Below are positions 24,916 to 34,268 of a DNA stretch of 64,000 nucleotides, piece by piece (positions within the stretch are counted from its first letter, which is position 1; every line of letters starts with the position of its first letter). Origin of the DNA: Isoetes taiwanensis (Eukaryota; Streptophyta; Lycopodiopsida; Isoetales; Isoetaceae); the NCBI GenBank assembly GCA_021234155.1, contig JAJEKV010000233.1, forward strand, positions 188,001-252,000, given 5' to 3'. The position numbers and the translations under genes were made by a program. The notes below the pieces were generated by a model. That model had not been told where the DNA came from and did no database searches. It saw only the letters and a program-made list of their open reading frames with translations.

Positions 24916-25654
24916 CGGGAGGTGGCTCTTCCCAGTCCACAGGACTCTCGTTCTTCTTAGGATCTGGTCTCTTGCGAGGTTTTAATAGCGCCCTTCCTCG
25001 ATTCCAATGGTGCAGTGCAGGGCTGATTCTCGGCTCGGGCACCACGGGCTCCAGATCGACAAACTCCACCTCCTCATCTCTTCTTCAGTAAGTGGAGGTC
25101 GGATTTATGTATATGTGCCTTTCACATCGCCCGGCCACCGATTTTTTGCTCGGTTCCTCGTTTTCATCAGGAAAGGATTCACAAGAGCTTATCCTGGTCC
25201 TGATGAAACTTATTTTGTCCTGGTCTATGTCAACGGAGACAACATTGCGCCCTTGCTTAAGGGCGCAAACCGCTAATGGTGCACGAGCACGAAAATGCAT
25301 CTAGAATCGGTCTCACTGGCGAGAAAACCACTGAATTAAATTATTAATTAGCCGTTGTGGCTTCTGATAATGAGATACCACAGCTCCTTGTCGTTGTGAG
25401 TCTCTCAATTTTTGTAGAACAGCCGGAAACTGAAAGGCGTTGCAGGGTGGAGTCTTTTCATTCTGCGTGTTGAAATGAACCATGGTTTTTTTGGCGTCCG
25501 CGCTATAAAAACCAATATGGAAATGTTCAAAGCAGCTTACTAAGCGGACCACCACCATGTCCTTTGACATTTGTTTTAGCCCGCCAAACAAAAAGCAATT
25601 AAACATTGGCGTAAAAGAAAACGAACAAAATAAGTTAGTTAAGTGGTGTGGCGG

Positions 25655-25724
25655 TATAAATTTATACCACCATTGCCTTGCTGTATAAATTTATACCACG
25701 AGGCGACTGTGGTATAAATTTATA
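25655..25724. repeat. Palindrome array, 3 copies, inside an intron of the methyltransferase gene
   Basis: Cores start at 25655, 25684 and 25713 (29-bp spacing). Each is GTATAAATTTATAC with G/C flanks. They occupy the intron between the two methyltransferase exons (25775 and 25561). Confidence 0.9.
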
Positions 25725-26807
25725 CCGTGGTGTTAAAGTAAATAGAAAAGCAAGAAATTCAAAGCTTACCATACGCAGTTTTCGAAGCCCGCGTTACAGA
25801 CAGCTCCCATTGGCTTTAGCACCGACATCGTCTGCAGGTCGGAATGAAAAATGATGACCCTCCAGTTTTCAGATGTCGTGACTTCTTTTAGGCCATCCAA
25901 GAAAGAACGGACTTGCACGTGAGTAAAAGCCTCCTCGTCAAAAGTGCTATCCTTGATTTTGAAGCCATAAGGAATATCTGCAATGCATAACGTAAAGTTT
26001 TGTTTGTCTAAAAGAGTCCCCAGCCTCGTGCAGTCACCATGAACAACCCTGTACTGGACGTCCTGACCAAATGTAGTAAATCTCTCGTAAGTAGTGTCAA
26101 AGCGCTAGTCTTTGACTTGCTTTCCTTGCTCAATTGCTTTCGGTCCGCCTCTCCTCCTTGGCCCTACGAACCAGGTTTAAAAATCCTGTTGGTAGGCCTT
26201 TCTTCTTATTCTGCAAGAAAACTGTGAGACAAAGGCACGAAAACAAAAAGTATTTTCTGTACAACTTACCCAGCCACTGAAGTTAACAGCGTGCTCTCTG
26301 ATAATAGTATCTGTAGTAGAGGTTGGATATAAAGCCTTGCACTCCTCCCAGTCCTCCAGGTTAAGTTGCTTCATTAATTCTGCCTGGCAGGTGACAATGT
26401 CTTTCTGACTGCAGAGGGAAAAATGTGATCAGACAAAATTAAGAAAAAAAGAACACGACATAAAAGTGTGGCTTACGTCTTAGCTTCTTTGGCCATTTCG
26501 TCGAGAGTAAATTCTTTGGCCACAACTTTTTCTAGAAGTCTTACAAAAATTTCTTTGCTTTTCAAACCCTGTAGCTGCGTCCAGGGTACAATGCTCATGT
26601 TTTTTTGTTTTGCCTCACCACCTTTTTTTGGTTTTTTTCCGGCAGAGCTAGATTGTTCTTTCAGCTCACCATCTTCGAACATACAAAATATTCTTTCTTG
26701 AAGATCCCACACCTGTTGACGATCGAACACAAGTATTTTAGTGTTGAATGGCGAACAAGCGTTTGTTACTCTGTCTACTATATTATTGCACACGGAATAC
26801 CAGCCAC

Positions 26808-27097
26808 GGTATAAATTTATCTGGCGTGACGGAGCCGCGACATAAATTTATACCGCGTGCGGCAAGCGATATAACTTTTATACCGCGTTCGCAATGATAT
26901 AAATTTATACCGTCACCGGGGCCGCGGTATAAATTTATACCGTCACTAATCGCGGTATAAATTTATCACCATCACCCGGTGCGGTATAAATTTATCACCG
27001 TGCACGGTAACGTATAAATTTATCTTAAATCTTCGTGTCCGGGTCGCGGTATAAATTTATCTTGTGACCGGGCGCGATATAAATTTATTATACCGTG
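26808..27097. repeat. Palindrome array, 10 copies, inside a second intron
   Basis: Cores start at about 26810, 26841, 26870, 26898, 26928, 26956, 26985, 27013, 27050 and 27078, a period of 28-31 bp apart from one 37-bp step. Several copies have a decayed half-site (ATAAATTTATC in place of ATAAATTTATACC). G/C-rich spacers such as GCGGC and CGTCACC separate them. The array lies in the intron between the ParB-domain exon and the next exon. Confidence 0.9.
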
Positions 27098-28193
27098 CTG
27101 GTCTTCCTTGGTACGCATTTACAAAGTTTGATGTTAATATACAAACTTCGGCTATGCTAAGCATACTACGGAACAACTAAATTAAAGCTTTTACTTACTT
27201 GACCATCTCCGAAAGCAATTTTGGAAGTAATTGTAAATCTTGCTTCACGACCATTATGGGCTTCTTATCCGAGATAAATGGTGAGGAGGCAAACTCTGTG
27301 ACACAAGCTTCTCGAAGTTCTTGGAGCTTGTTCTTTTGTTTTTTGAAGTCCTCCCCATGCACTTGTTTGAACTCTACGTATTCCCGGTGCATGAAGCGGA
27401 TCTTGTCTATAAGACTCATTTTTAGTCTGAAGTCATTGTCGAGATTATGACTCACGGCAATGACCTTTGCTTCCTCGTCTGTGACTCCAACGTAGATATG
27501 TGCTTCTACGCTCTTCCAAACTTCGTTACGGGATTCCTCTTTTGAAAGTTCCTTTCTTGCTTTGTAACTATGTGTACCTCCAAGTACAAAATAAGTGTAA
27601 TCCTCAAAGTTAGCCTTTTTATAATCTTTTAGTTGGTTGCACTGACTCCTGTCAACCATTACAACAAGTGGCGACACATGGGCATGAGGATTCCTTCTCA
27701 TTCTTTGCTTGAGTATAGCCACATGTGCCGCGTACAGCTTTCGTACCTGAAGAACTCTGACCCCATCTTCATTTTTAGGCGGCCTCTTAATAGTGCTCAA
27801 TGTCAAGGAAATTGTTTGCTTAAGCAGTTTAGTGGCATTAACTTGTTTTAGAATAGCACTTGACTTGTCCACGGGCTTCACAACAATATCTGCACCCGGA
27901 GCCTTCTGAAGAGCTTCTGCTGACTCCTCTATAGTCAATGCCTTTGTGGTTCTAGTCTTTTTTTTGGTGGGAGGCTGTGTATCTACTACCAGGGAATGCT
28001 TCCTACCCTTTTCCTTTGGTATTACTATTTCCTCCTCTTCCTCTTCTTCTTCTACTTCCTCAACATTTTCTTCCTCTTCGATAGTAGTGGGGTACCACAG
28101 ACCTTTGACCAACACCTTTTCATCATAAAGCACCACCGACATCAAAATGTCCCTTTGTATCTGTGAACGGGGGTTTAGTTAGGAGGATAGCCC

Positions 28194-28206
28194 GGTATAA
28201 ATTTAT
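28194..28206. repeat. Single palindrome copy in a short intron
   Basis: GGTATAAATTTAT sits in the 60-bp intron just before the ParB-domain exon. Confidence 0.7.
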
Positions 28207-28838
28207 CGTAAAGCCACTAAGAATAACTTACATAGCCGCCCTTGTAATTTTTCAGATATGTACTCATTCACGTCTTTGGACTTGCACATGCTTAATCTAA
28301 GCATTTTACTATTGAGAACATAGAAGACTTCCCCATTGTCATGCATGCACTTCATTAAAAGTTCATTTTCGTTTTCTGTAGCAACCAGGTTTATCATTTC
28401 GCCGGCAGGATAATAATCATCGGCCTTGTACTTGCCCTTCCCTGACTGATGGCACAAGTACAGGTACGCCTCAGTTGGTTTGCTCTCTCTTGCGCCCCTG
28501 TGGGCATTACCGCGTCGGTCTTTTAGTTAAATGCGTCGTGGCGGGGAGAGGTGCGGCACCGTGAAGATTGGCCTGAAGATTGGCCTTTGTGCACAAATTT
28601 TATCCTTGGGCCCGAACTGTGCGTTAAAAAACCATTTTTTTCGTAAGAAACAGAACATTTTTTGACTTTTTGACACACAAAAACAGTAAAAACAGAGGCT
28701 AAAAGGGCATAAAATCCACAATTAATTAACACTTTTTTTGTCTTATTTAAGCTTAAAACACAACAATATTACTAAAATATTAAGGTTTGGGTCCATTCTT
28801 TAAGCACTAGACACCAAGATTCGAAACAATTTTGAAAC

Positions 28839-29166
28839 GGTATAAATTTATACGCCCCGAGCTCGAGCGGTATAAATTTATACCGAGATGGCTCTGGATC
28901 GGTATAAATTTATACGCTCCGTGCTCGAGCGGTATAAATTTATACCGTTCCAGAACACATTCGGTATAAATTTATACCACAAGTGTTCTTGAACGGTATA
29001 AATTTATACCGCCTAAATCTCTCGGTATAAATTTATACCGCTCTAGAACACTGCAAGGTATAAATTTATACCGATTGTGTTCGAAGCAGTATAAATTTAT
29101 ACCGCCGAAATAACGGGCGATAAATTTATAACCGACTCCGAGCCATCTCATTATAAATTTATACCG
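28839..29166. promoter_or_regulatory. Palindrome array, 11 copies, about 31-bp period, upstream of the methyltransferase exons
   Basis: Cores start at 28841, 28871, 28903, 28933, 28965, 28997, 29026, 29059, 29090, 29121 and 29152. Spacing is 29-33 bp, close to three helical turns. Most copies are the full 16-bp GGTATAAATTTATACC. The spacers are also related (GCTCGAGC, CCAGAACAC, GTGTTCTTGAA), so the array may have grown by unit duplication. It lies in the first intron or promoter region of the minus-strand gene. Confidence 0.9.
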
Positions 29167-29440
29167 CTCGAGCTACCACTCTAAATCGATTAAAACAAAA
29201 GAGAAACTAAAACGATGCGGAAAGTAGACTTACATTGGCCATGACCGTATGGACTAGCGTATAGACGTTAGGAGAGTAAATAAGAAGGGGTATATAAAGG
29301 CGGACCGGGCGCGCTTGACTCGACCGATGTGCGTATATGAAAATAGAGATTGGCCGGGCCGGGCAAAGTACCCCGCTAAGTGCTTGGTTTTAGTATAGCG
29401 TTTCTTCATAAAGTTTTCAATACAATTAATCAGGAGTTTT

Positions 29441-29612
29441 CGTATAAATTTATACCGTTTCTGTTCTATGTTGCCCTCCTCTGTATAAATTTATACCATC
29501 TCCGTATAAATTTATACTGTCTGCCGCCAAGAGTTTCCCTTTCCTGTATAAATGTATACCATCTCTGTATAAATTTATACCGTCTGTTCTTCTGTCGTAT
29601 AAATTTATACAG
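29441..29612. promoter_or_regulatory. Palindrome array, 6 copies, upstream of the transposase ORF
   Basis: Cores start at about 29443, 29484, 29505, 29546 (one base changed, TATAAATGTATA), 29568 and 29598. The array ends about 25 bp before ATGGCTCGAGAG at 29634. Each palindrome carries a TATAAAT word on both strands, so it could serve as a TATA box, an operator, or both. Confidence 0.85.
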
Positions 29613-29633
29613 TGTGACGCTAACTTTCTGAGT

Positions 29634-32600
29634 ATGGCTCGAGAGAAAAGAACTGCAGAGCCTCAACTCTGTTCGCGGGGCTCCCCCGCAATGAGTTTCA
29701 CACCTCCTCCAGCGGACACCGGGAAGTAGTCATGAATATTCTAGCTCGACATTCCAACACCCGGCTACGGAGCTTACTCCAGCACGACCACCTCGGCTTC
29801 CACCACCAGTTCAATTTACTCCACCACACCCTGCTCCTGAACGTCGTTTGCCCCCACCAATGCGTTTTACTCCACCACAGGCTAGAGAGCTCAGACTACC
29901 TCCTCCAGTTAATTTTAGTGCATTAAGCCCATAGTCCACAGGAGTAGGCTCCCTCCCCGGGAGGCAAATTACGCCAACTTCATCCATTTTGGCTAAATGG
30001 TACTACAACAAGTGGGGCTTGATCAATGACACGCAACTCCTCTGTGTTCTACGACACCGGGGAGCTGGTCAACTACGTCACCAACCTCGATTACTTTTTC
30101 CCAGAGAGAGGGAAAGCACCTCCCCCCAGGACTTGCCCACATCAAACCTCTCAGCATCTACAAGTACACCTCATGTTGATCTCTCAGACGAAGAAACACC
30201 TCATGTTGATGTCTCGGGGCGAGGACCCACAGAAGCCACAAGACTCCATGTTCGAATTCAAAGCCCCTGCAAGTAAGAATCTTAAGCGTAATTTACACAA
30301 GAAAGCATGTACAACCGTTAGAAGAAAGAAACTCATGGACGAGGCTCACTTGCGGGCAACACATACAAAGCATTGTTGTTCTCAACGTTGTTTGCTTAAG
30401 ATTGGACTAAAGGAATTGAGGTTGATTCGTGATAGTTACAGTTCAATGACTCTGCTAGACCAAAGGGGCTACTTAGCCTTCAATATTAGGCCCGATTGTG
30501 GTGAGAAGTTTACTTACAACTGGTGGGCCACTACGTCCGTCAAACCTTCAAATTGATTCATGCTTTAGGCGTGAGGCGACTTGACCGCCTGAAGAAAAGG
30601 CTTGACAAGAATCCAGGCATTAATGACTACTGCCATTCAGGAGGTATATCCAGAATTCATGCCCTTCAATGTATTTCTTGGATGGAAGGTTTCTTTAAGG
30701 AGTCTTGCGAGAAACTCCCTAACAGCCCCATGTACCACTTGAGTGACAATTTCACGAAACAAGAAGTCTACGATAATTATAAGGAGATGTGTGTTGAGAA
30801 ATTTTGGAGAACGCTTTATCGCTACTCTTACTTTCTTGTGCTATGGAAAAAAGAGTTTTCTCGTGTCCATTCCTAGAAAGCACCGGATGTCATTTTGTGC
30901 TACATGCTCTGAATTAAAAGCTCGGGGAGACAAAATGCAAGGACACTTCACACTAAAAGTAAGCTTTCGGGGCGTGTTCTTGCCGAAGTTCTAACTAAAA
31001 GTAGGTTCTTTCCTAAACATATTTTCATTTTCGGATGCATTGAAGGAGAAACAAGCACAGAGAGAACAACAATCTTTGGAAAGGAGAAAATTGACAAAAC
31101 ATAGGAAGAAAAAGCTTTGGAACAACCACTCAACTACATATCGGTTGTTATTGATGGAATGGACCGGAAGAAGACCACCCTACCACATTTTGTCAATGTG
31201 CCTAAGGATCTTTCTTTGAAGAAGATTTCATACATCCGCATGTTGTTGGTGCTATGGTATTTAATGGAAAACTATCTTGCAAGGCATTTTTGAATTATCC
31301 AAACATTCATGCTGATCCAAATCTCACTATCACAATATTGAATAAGCTTCTTTCCAATCTAGAACATATACCACTTAGGTCAGATCTTCACTAGACAACA
31401 CGACAAGGGAAAATAAGAATCAGGCGTTGTTTGCTTTATCATGCTATGCTAGTAGAGAAACAAATCTTCAAGAAGGTGAAGATTGGTTTCCTCGCTTGTT
31501 GGTCATACACACGATCAAATTGATCGGATGTTCAAGAGGTTCTCTAAACGTCTTGCTCGAAAAAAGCTCTCGACCTACCGGCAATGATTGAGGTTATCCA
31601 AGATTCCTACAATCCTCGTCCCGGACATCGAAGTTATTGGAAGAAACTTATGATTTCAAAGAATGGATTTTTCGGAGAGATCAACTAGGTCACTGTGCTA
31701 TTGAGCACTTGAGAAACATTACATTTCAGCATCAGCCACATCCTTGCAAAGTATGGCGTGCCAGGTGTAGTATTCAATTCATTCGCACCATCCCCAATAC
31801 TAGTTCCATGCTCTCTGCAGAGCAAATGCCTCTAAAAAGCTTGAAAGAAATCACAAAAGAGTAAAAAGGGAGGGAAGAGCATTTGACTCAAACAAATCAT
31901 TGGATTATATTGAGACAAGTATTCAAATCCGCTCTAACCACTTTGGGAGGCGGATGCTTTATGGTGGCCTCAATTTTTTCTCGACAACGTGACATGTTGC
32001 AAGCTTCATTACAAGGTCGAAGACCAGTTACATTCAACTGGCCATCTAGGCAAACTCTCCCTGTGCAAGTTGAGAATCAAGAGGAACATGTAGAGATATT
32101 GGCTAGCTCAGATGAAGATGACAGAGTCATGTACACTGGCCCCAGACGCCAAAGCACAACAAGTTGCTCGAGTATCCGTTTGGATCCTCAGAGATTGAGA
32201 AAAGAATGCTCATAGCTGTCGGTGATAATGATGAATCTGGGAGGCCATTTTGGCTAGCTAAAGTACTGGAGGTAACAAGAGGATGGAATTCCCACTCAAT
32301 TAAAAGTGCACTGGATGAGAACGACTGCTGCCAATGCTTTCAGTGGGAGTTATACTTTGGAGATGGTAAAAATAGGAGTGGGAAAGAGAGCTAAGTCCAA
32401 AGCAAGCACCTGGCCGTCATAGATCTAATGGAAGTAAAGGTTCTTGCATATGACTTTGTTCATCGACCGGCCGCTAATAAGTTACGTATGGTCACTCAAA
32501 CTTTAATAAAGGTCGGCATGTGGATTAGACAAACAAGCCAAAAAGGTGGCCAAAAAGATGATGATGAAGACTCACTTGTAGACAGTGAGGAAGAAGATCG

Positions 32601-32721
32601 TTCGAGTACATTTAGTTTTGAGAGTGAAGCTGAGGATGAAGGCTCAAGTGATCAGGGAATAAATGAGTCAGAGGATGAGATGCATCCTGATCTTGCTGCA
32701 AAATGTAAGTTTGTCCGATGA
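29634..32721 (+). pseudogene. Decayed transposase with DUF7869-type core
   Basis: The gene reads through several frames with many small indels and stops. The N-terminal part is Pro-rich (about 29640-29930). A HxxxCCxxxC segment follows (about 30360-30385), then a helical region (RLDRLKKRLDKNPG, SYFLVLWKKEF) and a CATC zinc-like pair (about 30898). The core has VIDGMD (31147-31164), LDNTTRENKN (31391-31420) and VGHTHDQID (31498-31524) in that order. From memory these match proteins annotated DUF7869, a family with an RNase-H-like look in which Asp and Glu in these motifs could be catalytic. The C-terminal part has a GRPFWLAKVLEV segment and an acidic tail (DDDEDSLVDSEEED) ending at 32719-32721. 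The gene is divergently oriented from the ParB-methyltransferase gene. At least five frame changes make it non-functional as written. Confidence 0.7.
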
Positions 32722-32729
32722 CTCGAACA

Positions 32730-33059
32730 TGTAAAGAATGTAAAGTGCGGTGATGATTGTATCATCAAAATGTCCTATATTTTTGACAATTTTGTTCATA
32801 ATTTTGTACAATTTTCACAACCTTGAATATATCACTTCTTTGTCACTCTACTACCCTTGCTATTTTTTTTTATTGCCCTTTTTTGCTACACTTTACATAA
32901 GTAACTATTTTTTGTTCTAAAATAGGAGGATAAAAATTGCTATTTGAAATTTTTGCACGGAAGTTATGTTCAATCAACCCCTCAAAAAAGGTATCTAAAG
33001 TAACTAAATTGTCACACCTGTCACAAAAAAATCTTAAAAATGGACCTTTTTAAGGGAAT
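32730..33059. other. 3' non-coding part of the 8.7-kb element
   Basis: This AT-rich stretch lies between the transposase stop and the right inverted end. No ORF and no palindrome copies were seen. Confidence 0.5.
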
Positions 33060-33137
33060 TTTAGGGAATCTTTCAAAGATTCCTTTTGAAGTGCGTTTCC
33101 AGCAAATAAGTGCGTTTCATTTTAAACTTTGTTTGCA
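33060..33137 (-). repeat. Right terminal inverted repeat of the 8.7-kb element
   Basis: Read on the minus strand it starts TGCAAACAAAGTTTAAAATG. Two direct AAGTGCGTTTC copies occur at about 33092 and 33110. The inner AATCTTTCAAAGATTCC is a palindrome, and half of it is shared with the left end. Confidence 0.85.
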
Positions 33138-33545
33138 ATGCCTAGCTGCCAAAAATGAATGAAAGCGGAAAGTCTCTAGTTTTTAGTTTTTGTTGGACAT
33201 GATTATTTTGATTCCGGGCAATTTCTGAATCCCTATTATGTGGTTATGAGTTCCTGCCAGCTACCTTGTTTTCGAGGCTTAAGGCCCTTCTTTGACAATA
33301 TAAACTTGTGTTATTGGATGTTCAATCTGTGCAGTTCAAGTTGCATGCCGACTCTTTTTGTCTTTTTAATATCATTTTATTCCAACTATGTTTGGTTAGA
33401 TGCACATGCAACTGGGAAGGGGAACACCGTCGATTTCCTGCACACAAGCTGTTCTTACCTAATGTGTTATGTCCAATGCAATTTTCCATCTAGGGTGATT
33501 CCATACCATGGAAATTTTGCGTTATTCCATACGATGGAATATATG
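33138..33545. other. MULE interior next to the 8.7-kb element
   Basis: No gene is recognised. Near 33494-33540 the string GGTGATTCCATACCATGG and related GGAAT words resemble the MULE terminal motif. Confidence 0.35.
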
Positions 33546-33549
33546 TGTC

Positions 33550-34190
33550 CATACCATTAGGAGTATTTTTACACATACATAAATTATTTATACAGAGTAT
33601 GGTGTTACATAGAATACTTATACATAGAGTATTTATCCATATTGTATTTATACGTGCAATATTTATACATAGTACAGAGTTTTTATGCATAGAGTATTTA
33701 TACATAGTATATTCATACGTAGTGTATTTATACGTACCATATTTATACATAGAGCGGATAAACATAGAGTAATTAGACATAGAGTTTTTTATGCATAAAG
33801 TATTTATGCGTAGTGTATTTATACATAGTGTATTTATACAGAGTATGATGTTGCATAGAATACTTATACATAGAGTATTTATATAGAGTATTTATACATA
33901 GAGTATTTGTACGTATATTAGTTATATATAGAGTATTTATACATAGAGTATTTTATACATAGAATATTTGTACATAGATTAGTTATACATAGAGTAGTTA
34001 TGCATAGAGTATTTATACATAGAGTATTTTATACATAGAGTATTTGTACATAGATTAGTTCTACATAGAGTAGTTATACATGGAGTTATTATGCATAGAG
34101 TATCTATACAAAGTGTATTTGCCCATAGAGAATTTATACATAGAGTATATAGAGTGTATTTACCCATAGAGAATTTATACATAGAGTAAA
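33550..34190 (-). repeat. Minisatellite of a TATAAATACTCTATG-type unit
   Basis: About 40 imperfect units of 12-16 bp (plus strand: AGAGTATTTATACAT and variants) occupy about 640 bp. On the minus strand the unit reads ATGTATAAATACTCT, so every copy holds a TATAAATA word. The array lies directly downstream of the MULE transposase 3' end. Confidence 0.9.
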
Positions 34191-34268
34191 TTTCCAATTC
34201 TATTTTCCAGCACACCTTGATGCCCCAAGGCATTTCCATTTTCATTTCCAATTGTATTTTCCAACACA

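Larger units (their letters stand above)
25085..29242 (-). pseudogene. ParB-like domain plus amino-methyltransferase-like protein, transposon-encoded, mildly decayed
   Basis: This is a minus-strand gene with inferred exons at about 29242-29234 (ATGGCCAAT then GTAAGT), about 28490-28215, 28155-27200, about 26776-26467, about 26410-26270, 26210-25775, and 25561-25085. Most junctions use GTAAG donors and keep frame. Domains in order: an N-terminal region of about 95 residues; an acidic run (EEVEEEEEEEE) and a Lys-rich nuclear-signal-like stretch; a ParB/sulfiredoxin-like domain with LGGTHSYKARKEL (27546-27584); a linker; and an amino-methyltransferase-like domain with DIPYGF (25961-25978, a variant of the DPPY catalytic motif), a KPQRL stretch (about 25350-25364), and then a LDAFSxSxT-like SAM-binding motif and ALKQGRNVVSVDID. 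The order, catalytic motif before SAM motif, fits a beta-class arrangement. Decay: one in-frame stop and one frame shift near 26110-26160, and a stop plus frame shift near 25270-25310. The SAM-motif glycines read as Cys. Phage and bacterial ParB-methyltransferase fusions are known. The specificity here is unknown. Confidence 0.6.
24426..33137. mobile_element. 8.7-kb DNA transposon encoding DUF7869-type transposase and ParB-methyltransferase
   Basis: Inverted ends of 34 bp (24426-24459 and 33104-33137) differ at one position: TGCAAACAAGGTTTAAAATG on the left and TGCAAACAAAGTTTAAAATG on the right, both followed by AAACGCACTTATTT. Imperfect homology (a second GTGCGTTT and TTTGAAAGATTCC) continues inward for about 40 bp. 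The exact outer base is uncertain, because GGC and a G/C-rich string precede the core on both sides. I found no convincing target-site duplication. The interior has two divergent genes and about 32 copies of a 16-bp palindrome. It is inserted in the left-central part of the giant MULE. I cannot assign it to a named superfamily. Confidence 0.8.

Noticed and set aside
24426-33137. CRISPR-like array interpretation of the regularly spaced 16-bp repeats
   Set aside because: The repeats are palindromic and about 16 bp with spacers of about 15 bp. The spacers are related to one another, and the setting is a eukaryotic transposon with spliced genes.
24360-33180. TGCCTA near both sides of the 8.7-kb element as a target-site duplication
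   Set aside because: The left copy is about 20 bp outside the inverted end while the right copy abuts it. The positions are inconsistent with a duplication.
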